Notes under the pieces: model-generated
The model's input: the letters and a program-made list of their open reading frames with translations, nothing else
The model's database searches: none
Told to the model about the DNA's origin: nothing
Assembly: GCA_018303575.1 (NCBI GenBank)
Contig: JAGVXW010000019.1
Coordinates: forward strand, 1 to 13,891
Direction: 5' to 3'
From: Candidatus Woesearchaeota archaeon
Lineage (GTDB): Archaea > Nanobdellota > Nanobdellia > Woesearchaeales > WJIZ01
DNA: 13,891 nucleotides
Part shown: positions 1 through 5,810 of the stretch, in pieces
How the letters are laid out: each line of letters starts with the position of its first letter
Numbering within the stretch: position 1 is the first letter of the stretch
Position numbers and translations under genes: made by a program

Positions 1-242
1 GAGTTCACGCCCTCGATCTTCGCTACCGTTTCAGCGATGGCGTCCGGGTTGCCCTGGTTCTCGTCCATGACGAAGATGATGTTCACGGCTTTAAGGCCGA
101 AGGCGATAGGTTGGATGTCGACTTTTGTGTCTTTCCCACCATTGAATTCCTTAACTTCAGCCAAAGCTTTCTTTTCGATAGCAGAAAGATCGATGTCCGG
201 GGACTTCGGCATGACGCGCAAAGTCACGACCGCGTTTCCCAT
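1..242 (-). CDS. ef1b: Translation elongation factor EF-1beta (aEF1B), C-terminus cut by window edge
   Basis: This is the archaeal elongation factor 1-beta, the nucleotide exchange factor that recharges EF-1alpha with GTP on the ribosome cycle in the cytoplasm. The visible 80 residues begin MGNAVVTLRVMPKSPDIDL, include KVDIQPIAFGLKAVNIIFV and run to AETVAKIEGV. This is the ferredoxin-like fold of the roughly 90-residue archaeal family, including the conserved 'PIAFGLKA' strand-turn. About ten residues are missing beyond the left edge. The ATG lies one base after the stop codon of the upstream zinc-ribbon gene and has no clear Shine-Dalgarno sequence of its own. It is therefore probably co-transcribed and translated by coupling. 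The zinc-ribbon/EF-1beta order is a recurrent archaeal arrangement, which supports both calls. Confidence 0.93.
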   Translation of the reverse strand, partial: MGNAVVTLRVMPKSPDIDLSAIEKKALAEVKEFNGGKDTKVDIQPIAFGLKAVNIIFVMDENQGNPDAIAETVAKIEGVN

Positions 243-243
243 C

Positions 244-417
244 TTAATTAGGACCGATGAACCCGCAGCCGGGGCATGTATAAGGAATGGCGAGTTCCCT
301 CGCCTTGCTGCTGCGCACGATCTGCGACTTGCCGCACTTCGGGCAGGGGAAGATGGCTCTGCCAGTATCGTTCGTGATGCGCTCGCCAGTTGAATTGCAA
401 ACCAGGTGTTCTTCCAT
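244..417 (-). CDS. Small zinc-ribbon protein (HVO_2753-like family), 57 aa, with one zinc site degenerate
   Basis: This is a 57-residue protein of the small archaeal zinc-finger family that usually sits directly upstream of EF-1beta. Its biochemical role is not established; a link to translation is inferred from context. Members normally carry four Cys-x-x-Cys type motifs forming two zinc sites. Here motif 2 (C25-P-K-C28-G) and motif 4 (C48-P-G-C51-G, followed by FIGP) are intact. Motif 1 reads C7-N-S-T10-G, so its second Cys is lost. Motif 3 reads R-S36-S-K-A39-R, so both Cys are lost. The framework GERITND, AIFPCPKCG and RELAIPYTCPGCGF is otherwise typical. One zinc site has probably been lost and the other kept. 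The start is supported by a TATA element 26 bases upstream. The gene is likely in an operon with EF-1beta. Confidence 0.85.
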   Translation of the reverse strand: MEEHLVCNSTGERITNDTGRAIFPCPKCGKSQIVRSSKARELAIPYTCPGCGFIGPN

Positions 418-438
418 GCGGAAAAGGGTTCTTTAGAG

Positions 439-447
439 ATTTAAAAA
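439..447 (-). promoter_or_regulatory. TATA box for the zinc-ribbon/EF-1beta operon
   Basis: On the minus strand this reads TTTTTAAAT, centred about 26 bases before the ATG at 417. The spacing predicts a leaderless or nearly leaderless mRNA and supports that ATG. The element sits directly downstream of the rtcA stop codon. Confidence 0.7.
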
Positions 448-448
448 G

Positions 449-1446
449 CTATCGCACCTCGTTCCGAACACCCCTGAACACCATTCCATCAGATTCAACG
501 CATTTCCCAAAAAATTGCTCGCACACATAGATATTCGCCTTCGCGTGCTCGGTCACTTGCGAGGCGAGATACTTCCCGCCGAACAAGGCGAGGAAGGGAA
601 TCAACTGGTCGGAGAGATGCCTGTCTACGCAAGCTTGTGATTCAATTTCTGCAAGGAGTTCCATGGCCGCCTGATTCCCGACATCTTCCGCTTTTTTCCC
701 CCGCTCGCCGAGGGCGTCAGCGCCCAAGATCACTTCCTTCCCATCGATTTCCCCTTCCTCGCCAAAGCGCGCCCAGAGCGTGATGCCGGAGCCGGTCGAA
801 GCAGTTTTCCGGTATTCATGCCTGATCTGGATGGGGCACTTCAGTTTCGCGAGCAGCATTTCCGCGGCCTTCGCCTGGCGCTCAGCAACTTGAGCATTCG
901 ATAAGTCTATTGAAGCGTGCGAGACGCCCTTGATTTGAAGCAAATTCCCTCGATGGATTTGGTTTATCCTTGGAACGTTTCCACTAAAGAGCCGCTCCTT
1001 CTCTAATTTCGGTATAATGGAAAGCTCAACTTTTCCCTGACCCTTGGGATAATACCCGCGCTCAAGCAGCTTGCATTCAAAAGTGGCATACGCTGATAAG
1101 TGAGGAAGCAGGACGTTCGAGAAATAATCCACCGAAGGGCTCCAGGAGACATCCGTGCCGCCGCTGATTGTGAACACGCATTTTTTTCCGGCGAAAATCG
1201 CGGGCAGAAGGAGATTTTGGAGCAAAAGAGTGATGGACCCGGCTGTCCCGATCTCAATCGCGTATTTTCCTGGCTGGATTTTACCAGGATAAAAGCTTCG
1301 AGGTGCTGCGCCTTCAGTCCGGGCTCCTTCCTGCCTTTCCGGATGCTGCGCATGGCGAAGGGCTTCTGGAGCACTGTAGATAAGGCGAGCGCGGTGCGCG
1401 CCATCTGCCCGCCTCCTTCGAATGCAGAGCCGTCAATTTCAATCAT
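449..1446 (-). pseudogene. rtcA: RNA 3'-terminal phosphate cyclase, disrupted by internal deletion and frameshift
   Basis: RtcA converts an RNA 3'-phosphate to a 2',3'-cyclic phosphate using ATP through an adenylated histidine. The N-terminal part (from 1446) reads MIEIDGSAFEGGGQMARTA and continues to GLKAQHLEAF, all RtcA signature. The C-terminal part lies in another frame: FYPGKIQPGKYAIEIGTAGS, then ISGGTDVSWSPSVDYF, YYPKGQGKVE, VAERQAKAAEMLL, RHLSDQLIPFLA and the expected active-site His in TEHAKANI. The two frames meet near 1290-1300. Compared with the family, about 21-22 residues are missing there (the helix and strand between 'QHLEA' and 'FYPGK'). A deletion of roughly 65 bases, not a single-base indel, therefore explains the break. 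Neither half would be a working enzyme alone. The rest is well preserved, so the lesion is recent or an assembly artefact. A TATA box lies 26 bases before the ATG. Confidence 0.88.
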
Positions 1447-1468
1447 GCTCCGGAAGGGCTTCCCGAAC

Positions 1469-1476
1469 TATAAATA
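1469..1476 (-). promoter_or_regulatory. TATA box for rtcA
   Basis: The minus strand reads TATTTATA, centred about 26 bases upstream of the rtcA ATG at 1446. It is immediately next to the left arm of the inverted repeat that starts at 1480, so a protein bound to that repeat could affect factor binding. Confidence 0.75.
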
Positions 1477-1479
1477 GCT

Positions 1480-1530
1480 ATTGAAAAACGTTCTGGTTCG
1501 AAAACTCCGCGCTTTAGAACGTTTTTCAAT
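1480..1530. repeat. Perfect 15-bp inverted repeat upstream of rtcA
   Basis: The left arm, ATTGAAAAACGTTCT at 1480-1494, and the right arm, AGAACGTTTTTCAAT at 1516-1530, are exact reverse complements separated by 21 bases. Each arm is itself a near-palindrome around AACGTT. This fits either two sites for a dimeric regulator or a stable hairpin. The repeat lies just upstream of the rtcA TATA box, in the rtcA/COG2512-like divergent intergenic region. It is not followed by a T-run in the rtcA direction, so a terminator is less likely. Confidence 0.85.
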
Positions 1531-1532
1531 CC

Positions 1533-1585
1533 CGAAAACCGCACGATCAAAAACCCCGAAGTCCGTGGGATGGATGCGGTTTTCG
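1533..1585. repeat. Second perfect inverted repeat (11 bp) in the same intergenic region
   Basis: CGAAAACCGCA at 1533-1543 and TGCGGTTTTCG at 1575-1585 are exact reverse complements with a 31-base spacer. The repeat begins three bases after the 1480-1530 repeat. Its left arm also resembles part of that repeat's loop (CGAAAACTCCGC at 1499-1510). The stretch 1586-1645 between this repeat and the next promoter holds nothing I can assign. Confidence 0.75.
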
Positions 1586-1647
1586 TTATCGAGTTTCCGG
1601 AAGAAACCCTTCATGAAGCTTTAATTCGCCAAAATTTTGATAGCAAG

Positions 1648-1656
1648 CTTTTTATA
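1648..1656 (+). promoter_or_regulatory. TATA box for the membrane-anchored wHTH gene
   Basis: TTTTTATAG is centred about 26 bases before the ATG at 1679. A pyrimidine-rich stretch lies between them. The spacing predicts a leaderless mRNA. Confidence 0.7.
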
Positions 1657-1678
1657 GTCTCCTCATTTTTTCCTTTCC

Positions 1679-2413
1679 ATGAAAGCGGGCCTCCTGTTCC
1701 TCCTGCTGGCGCTCCTGCCCGTGGCCTATGCCGCCACTTTGCATGGCGCGGTCTATGATTCCTCCTACACTTTGGTCAAGGATGTCACGCTCACCATCAA
1801 CACAACCCCGAAGCAGAGCTATCTCGCCAAGACAGGGGCGTATTTCTTCTTCGCCCCGCAGGGCTTCTTCGAGATCACGGCCGAGAAATACTATCAGCGG
1901 GAGCTGCTGTTCTCGCACCAGGAGCTTGTGAACGTCAACAATGACGGCGAGTTCCAGATTGATGTTGTGCTCAACAGCTCCATCAAGATTCCGAACGAGG
2001 AGAAAGACGCGACGTGGACTGGCTTTTGGAAGAGCTATAAGGGATACCTTATCTCTGGCGGCGCAGCGCTCATCCTTGCCGGAATTGCGGTGATCATCGT
2101 GCTGAGCCGGAAAAGCCGGGTCGGCTTCACGCTTGGGAACAATGAAGTGGAGGGGCATGGCGACGGCCTGAACATGGTCTATCACGGCGAAGGCGCCACG
2201 ACCGAGACGATGGTGCCGATGGAGACAGCCGGGGATCTTGAGACGGTGCTGAAGATCATTAAAGACGAAGGCGGTCGGGCGACGCAGAAGGACATCCGGA
2301 AGCGGCTGCCGCTGTCGGAAGCGAAAGTGTCGCTCATGATCTCAGAGCTGGAAGCCAAGGGCAAGGTGCAGAAGATCAAGAAGGGCAGGGGGAATATTGT
2401 TGTGCTGAAGTAG
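1679..2413 (+). CDS. Membrane-anchored winged-helix transcriptional regulator with signal peptide (COG2512-like)
   Basis: This 244-residue protein has three parts. A signal peptide (1-18, MKAGLLFLLLALLPVAYA, cleavage after AYA) leads into an extracytoplasmic beta-rich domain (about 19-110). That domain has the look of a carboxypeptidase-regulatory or CNA-B-like fold (GAVYDSSYTLVKDVTLTINT, then GAYFFFAPQGFFEITAEKYY). One transmembrane helix follows (about 123-142, then RKSR). A cytoplasmic linker and a winged helix (about 186-244) finish it: LETVLKIIKDEGGRATQKDI, LSEAKVSLMISELEAKGKV and a basic wing KIKKGRGNIVVLK. The architecture matches the archaeal predicted membrane-associated transcription regulators: an external sensor coupled to a MarR/ArsR-like DNA-binding domain. 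The ligand and targets are unknown. Nearby candidates are the hut-like genes 37 bases downstream and its own promoter. Confidence 0.82.
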   Translation: MKAGLLFLLLALLPVAYAATLHGAVYDSSYTLVKDVTLTINTTPKQSYLAKTGAYFFFAPQGFFEITAEKYYQRELLFSHQELVNVNNDGEFQIDVVLNSSIKIPNEEKDATWTGFWKSYKGYLISGGAALILAGIAVIIVLSRKSRVGFTLGNNEVEGHGDGLNMVYHGEGATTETMVPMETAGDLETVLKIIKDEGGRATQKDIRKRLPLSEAKVSLMISELEAKGKVQKIKKGRGNIVVLK

Positions 2414-2447
2414 AGATATCTTTTTAAGATAGAAAGCGTTTATCTCT
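2412..2447. promoter_or_regulatory. hutU promoter: TATA box flanked by a 7-bp inverted repeat
   Basis: TTTTTAAG at 2421-2428 is centred about 27 bases before the hutU ATG at 2451. AGAGATA at 2412-2418 and TATCTCT at 2441-2447 form a perfect inverted repeat around it. A regulator bound there would cover the TATA box and the start site. The TATA call is firm; the operator role is inference. Confidence 0.6.
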
Positions 2448-2450
2448 GAA

Positions 2451-4454
2451 ATGGTCGTGGACCTTAAGAATGATTTTGCCTATATGAGGCGAGTGATGGA
2501 CGGCGAAGAGCCGCTTCCTCCAAATACATTCAGGCCCGGTTCTAATTCCGCTCCGAAGCGTGCGGGAACGCTTTCGGCAGATGACCGGGTTCTTGCCTTG
2601 AGAAACGCTCTTTTATTTTTCGACAGACGACATCATGCGATTCTTGCCCCAGAATTCGCAAGAGAGCTCGATACGCGCGGCCGCATCTATGGGTATCGCT
2701 TCAAGCCTGAAGAAGTCCACGCACGTCCCTTTGGAAGTTATGGCGCAGGGATAACGGAAGCCGAAGCCATGATGCACATGATAGACAATAATCTTGACCC
2801 TCGAGTAGCCCAGCATCCAGACGAGCTCGTCACCTATGGGGGCAATGGCACGGTCTTTCCGACATGGTTCCATCGCGCCCTCACCATGCATTTCCTAAGC
2901 CAGATACAGGCCGACCAGACATTGGTGATGTATTCGGGCCATCCCATGGGGCTTTTCCCTTCACATCAAGACGCTCCCAGGGTTGTAATCGCAAATGGCA
3001 TGATGGTTCCTAATTACTCAACCCCTCAAGAGTATGAGCGCCTCGCCAAGTTGCTCACGACCATGTATGGCCAGATGACTGCGGGCTCCTGGATGTATAT
3101 TGGACCGCAGGGGATTGTCCATGGCACGACCATCACCCTTCTCAATGCTGGAAGACGACAGGGCTTTGACAGCTTAGAAGGAAAGCTCTTTGTCACTTCT
3201 GGTCTTGGCGGCATGTCTGGAGCGCAGGCAAAGGCGGCGGTCATCGCCGGAGCAATCGGAGTTATCGCGGAAATCAATCCAAAGGCAGTGCAGAAGCGGC
3301 TCGACCAAGGCTGGCTTATCAAGGCAACGGATAATCTTGATACAATTCTTTCTAGAATAGAGCAAGCGACAATTGCTGGGGCGGGCGTCTCTATCGGCTA
3401 TGTCGGAAACATCGTTGATTTATGGGAAGTCCTCGCTCAAGAAGGGGTTCATGTTGATTTGGGCTCTGACCAGACATCGCTCCACAACCCCTTCAATGGC
3501 GGCTATTATCCCGTAGATATGAGCTTCGCGGATGCCCAGCGGATGATGGTGTCGGACCCTGCAGGATTCAGACATGCAGTGCAAGAGTCCTTGAAAAGGC
3601 AGGTCACGGCAATCAATGCGTTGGCTAGAGGGGGTATGTATTTCTGGGATTATGGAAACGCATTCCTGAAAGAGGCGAAAGAAGCGGGCGCAGATGTGCT
3701 GCGGACCGAAGGAGGATTTAAGTTCCCTTCCTACGTGGAACATATTATGGGGCCGGTCTACTTCGATTATGGATTTGGGCCCTTTAGGTGGGTCTGCACT
3801 TCAGGCGATCCGGCGGATCTTGCAAAAACCGATGCGATAGCAGCAAAAATCCTCACGAAGCTCGCGCGTAGCGCCCCTGACGAGATTCGTCAACAATATG
3901 AAGACAATCTAAAATGGATACAAGAAGCTGGAAGAAACAATCTCGTCGTGGGCTCGCAGGCCCGCATCCTCTATTCTGATTTGGAAGGAAGGCTGGCGCT
4001 TGCAGACGCATTCGATAGGGCAATCACATCTGGCGAAATTCGCGCCCCTATCGTAATGGGCAGGGACCATCACGATGTCTCTGGAACTGATTCTCCATAT
4101 CGGGAAACCGCAGACATTTACGACGGGACCGCCACAACGGCAGATATGTCCGTGCATAACGCCATTGGTTTGGCGGCCAGGGGAGCAACCTGGGTATCTC
4201 TCCACAATGGCGGAGGCGTTGGATGGGGCCAAGTTATGAATGGGGGATTTGGGATGGTATTGGACGGAAGTCAAAGGGCCCGTCAAAAGGCACGCTCTAT
4301 GATTCAGTGGGACGTCACGAACGGCCTCGCGCGCCGTTCTCGTGCAGGGCATGAGGGGGCGCAATTTGCGATTGAACGGGCTATGGCAAACGATTCCCGG
4401 CTTGTAGTGCGCTTGCCACATGAGCCCGACTCCGCAATGCTTAGGAACCTCTGA
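2451..4454 (+). CDS. hutU: Urocanate hydratase, UROC1-type
   Basis: Urocanase adds water to urocanate, using tightly bound NAD+ as an electrophile, to give imidazolone propionate in histidine breakdown. The 667-residue protein is full length for the longer family branch. Visible blocks are YSGHPMGLFPSHQDAPRVV (161-179), MYGQMTAGSWMYIGPQGIVH (206-225), SGLGGMSGAQA (250-260, NAD region), DQTSLHNPFNGGYYPVDM (340-357), FDYGFGPFRWVCTSGDP (438-454), VVGSQARILYSD (499-510), GRDHHDVSGTDSPYRET (537-553) and ATWVSLHNGGGVGWG (579-593). The 'VGSQARILYSD' block replaces the 'FQGLPARICW' signature of classical bacterial HutU. This places the protein with the animal UROC1-like lineage, which lacks that active-site Cys. 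No hutH, hutI or other pathway gene is visible nearby. It starts at a leaderless-type ATG and ends two bases before the PPC gene. Confidence 0.93.
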   Translation: MVVDLKNDFAYMRRVMDGEEPLPPNTFRPGSNSAPKRAGTLSADDRVLALRNALLFFDRRHHAILAPEFARELDTRGRIYGYRFKPEEVHARPFGSYGAGITEAEAMMHMIDNNLDPRVAQHPDELVTYGGNGTVFPTWFHRALTMHFLSQIQADQTLVMYSGHPMGLFPSHQDAPRVVIANGMMVPNYSTPQEYERLAKLLTTMYGQMTAGSWMYIGPQGIVHGTTITLLNAGRRQGFDSLEGKLFVTSGLGGMSGAQAKAAVIAGAIGVIAEINPKAVQKRLDQGWLIKATDNLDTILSRIEQATIAGAGVSIGYVGNIVDLWEVLAQEGVHVDLGSDQTSLHNPFNGGYYPVDMSFADAQRMMVSDPAGFRHAVQESLKRQVTAINALARGGMYFWDYGNAFLKEAKEAGADVLRTEGGFKFPSYVEHIMGPVYFDYGFGPFRWVCTSGDPADLAKTDAIAAKILTKLARSAPDEIRQQYEDNLKWIQEAGRNNLVVGSQARILYSDLEGRLALADAFDRAITSGEIRAPIVMGRDHHDVSGTDSPYRETADIYDGTATTADMSVHNAIGLAARGATWVSLHNGGGVGWGQVMNGGFGMVLDGSQRARQKARSMIQWDVTNGLARRSRAGHEGAQFAIERAMANDSRLVVRLPHEPDSAMLRNL

Positions 4455-4456
4455 CT

Positions 4457-4843
4457 ATGAAATTCCGCAAAATCGATTCCCAAAGCTATGTCGTTTCTAT
4501 TGAGCCGGGAGAAAAAGTGATCGAACAATTGAATCTGTTTCTCGAGAAAGAAAGGGTTACAAATGCCTCCTTCATCGCGATTGGCGCCGCAGATGAGTGC
4601 GAACTGGCGCACTTTAGCGTCGCGACAAAGAAATATACAAACATGGTCTTTAAAGGCCAGCACGAGATCGCCAACATCACTGGCAACATCTTCTTATGCG
4701 ATGGGAAGCCGGTAGTTCACGCCCACATCACGATAGGCGATGACACATTCAACGCCCATGCGGGCCACTTGGTGGAAGCGAGAGTGTGCGGCGCGTGCGA
4801 GATTCTCCTGAAGAAGATTGGGCTGAAGCTTTTGGATTTATAA
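4457..4843 (+). CDS. PPC/DUF296-domain protein (PD1-like)
   Basis: This is a stand-alone 128-residue PPC (DUF296) protein. The fold forms trimers and is found alone in bacteria and archaea, and fused to AT-hooks in plants; the role of the prokaryotic proteins is poorly defined. Hallmarks seen are NASFIAIGAADECELAHF (36-53), the DGKPVVHAHITIGD strand (82-95) with H88 and H90, and NAHAGHLVEARV (99-110) with H101 and H104, which can form a metal-binding cluster as in solved relatives. EILLKKIGLKLLD closes the fold. The ATG is two bases after the hutU stop and has only a weak AGGA upstream, so it is almost certainly co-transcribed and probably translated by coupling with hutU. A role in urocanate metabolism or its sensing is inference from position only. 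Confidence 0.88.
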   Translation: MKFRKIDSQSYVVSIEPGEKVIEQLNLFLEKERVTNASFIAIGAADECELAHFSVATKKYTNMVFKGQHEIANITGNIFLCDGKPVVHAHITIGDDTFNAHAGHLVEARVCGACEILLKKIGLKLLDL

Positions 4844-4856
4844 GCTTCAAAAGCCC
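4820..4856 (+). terminator. Hairpin over the stop codon of the hutU-PPC operon, possible transcript end
   Basis: GGGCTGAAGCTT at 4820-4831 pairs with AAGCTTC at 4842-4848 and AGCCC at 4852-4856. The stem is 12 bp with a three-base bulge and a ten-base loop, and it overlaps the PPC stop codon at 4841-4843. No strong T-run follows, so it may stabilise the mRNA 3' end instead of terminating transcription. Confidence 0.5.
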
Positions 4857-4864
4857 TAAAAACA

Positions 4865-4894
4865 TGACATAGGTCAATAAATTCCTATATATAA
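4865..4894 (+). promoter_or_regulatory. Promoter of the AlaE-like gene: TATA box with an upstream dyad
   Basis: CTATATATAAAG (4885-4896) is centred about 25 bases before the ATG at 4914. It is one of the best TATA boxes in the window. Nine bases upstream lies TGAC-ATAG-GTCA (4865-4876), a short dyad that could be an operator or activator site. The operator role is inference. Confidence 0.65.
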
Positions 4895-4913
4895 AGCCGC
4901 GCTCTCTTGTTCT

Positions 4914-5810
4914 ATGAAGCTTGTGGAGAGAATAGAGCGGCTCATCGGAGAGAGAGCCACTGAGAAGCTCGTCAATAACTGGCTCTATCGCGGGGTGGTA
5001 GGGGGAATCGGCAATAATCTCTTCTCCTTGTCCTATGCTCTCAACGAAAAATTTTTCGCAGGAATGAGCTGGGAGGAGACAGGCAAAGCACGGCTCGCGG
5101 CGGCCATAGGGAACATGATTACTGGCGGCCCCTATGACTGGTATCAGCAGAGGGTGAGAAGGTTCTTCGGAATCACCAAGGAGTCACATTGGCTTCCGAC
5201 CTATCTGGTCGATGTCGCAGCTTTCGCGACAGGCCAGACCCCGCTCTATTTCCTCTATCTTCTTCCAACAGGCGCAACCTTCGATGAAATGAAGCGGGCA
5301 GCCATCTTCCTCACCCTTGCCGCGCCCGCCGCTGGAACGCCACAGCGCCTTACCTATCAATTTGTGAACAAGCAGTTTGGGACAGATAAGGAGCTTCCGC
5401 CGCTTTCGCCCGAAAAGAAGAAAAAGATCTGGAAAGGAGCTAGTGTAGCAACAGGCCTTCTTGCCGCCGGAATTGGCATCTACGGCTTGGTTCCCCGCAA
5501 TCCTGAGAAAAAGGAGGAATACCAAATAGTAAATGCCTCAAAAGGCGCATGGACCCAAGGCGAGCTGCTCGAGGATGTAATACAGGACACGCCTATGGGG
5601 CCCTTGTATCGCGTCGTGATTGCGACTGACAAAGGCATTGTAACCTACCCCATTCTTGAAACTCCCGAAAAAGTGAAGGAGATGGAGCGGCGCTACCATT
5701 CGAGAATGGACGGGGGTATTGGCGACAGAGTAGAGTTCTCGACGGATTCCAATGTATTTTCACTGGACGAACAAGTGCTGCTCGCGAGAAACTTTCGCAA
5801 GGCAGAGTAA
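4914..5810 (+). CDS. AlaE-like membrane protein with extra C-terminal TM and soluble domain
   Basis: Residues about 25-155 of this 298-residue protein resemble the L-alanine exporter family (AlaE). The aligned features are a first TM ending in E-K-F-F-A-GMSWEE (compare 'E-x-FLSGMSFEQ' in E. coli), an AR-L-x-A followed by N-M-I-T-GGPYDWYQQRVRRF loop, DVAAFATGQTPLYFLYLL, then a fourth hydrophobic stretch IFLTLAAPAAGT. E. coli AlaE is about 149 residues and ends there. This protein adds a basic linker (SPEKKKKIWKG), a fifth hydrophobic helix (about 176-192) and about 100 soluble residues with no domain I recognise. Export of alanine or another small solute is a family-based suggestion only. The similarity is from memory of the family pattern, so the assignment is moderate. 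The stop codon abuts that of the convergent gene, with no base between. Confidence 0.6.
   Translation: MKLVERIERLIGERATEKLVNNWLYRGVVGGIGNNLFSLSYALNEKFFAGMSWEETGKARLAAAIGNMITGGPYDWYQQRVRRFFGITKESHWLPTYLVDVAAFATGQTPLYFLYLLPTGATFDEMKRAAIFLTLAAPAAGTPQRLTYQFVNKQFGTDKELPPLSPEKKKKIWKGASVATGLLAAGIGIYGLVPRNPEKKEEYQIVNASKGAWTQGELLEDVIQDTPMGPLYRVVIATDKGIVTYPILETPEKVKEMERRYHSRMDGGIGDRVEFSTDSNVFSLDEQVLLARNFRKAE

Noticed and set aside
449..1446. Programmed frameshift joining the two rtcA halves
   Set aside because: There is no slippery heptamer or downstream structure evident, and a frameshift alone would not restore the roughly 21 missing conserved residues.
1100..1477. Plus-strand open frame of 125 codons opposite rtcA
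   Set aside because: It is antisense to conserved RtcA sequence in both rtcA frames, has no protein-like motif, and no promoter or ribosome-binding site.
1495..1510. tRNA T-arm-like GGTTCGAAAACTCC in the loop of the rtcA inverted repeat (also GGTTCGAAC at 13116-13124)
   Set aside because: No acceptor stem, anticodon arm or CCA-side pairing can be built around either site. They are short chance matches or parts of the inverted repeats.
1570..1758. Small plus-strand open frame beginning MDAVFVIEFPEETLHEAL, with a protein-like first half
   Set aside because: It runs through the TATA box and first 80 bases of the membrane-anchored wHTH gene in another frame, its second half is low in protein character, and it has no promoter at the usual spacing. 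A decayed gene fragment in 1570-1640 cannot be excluded.
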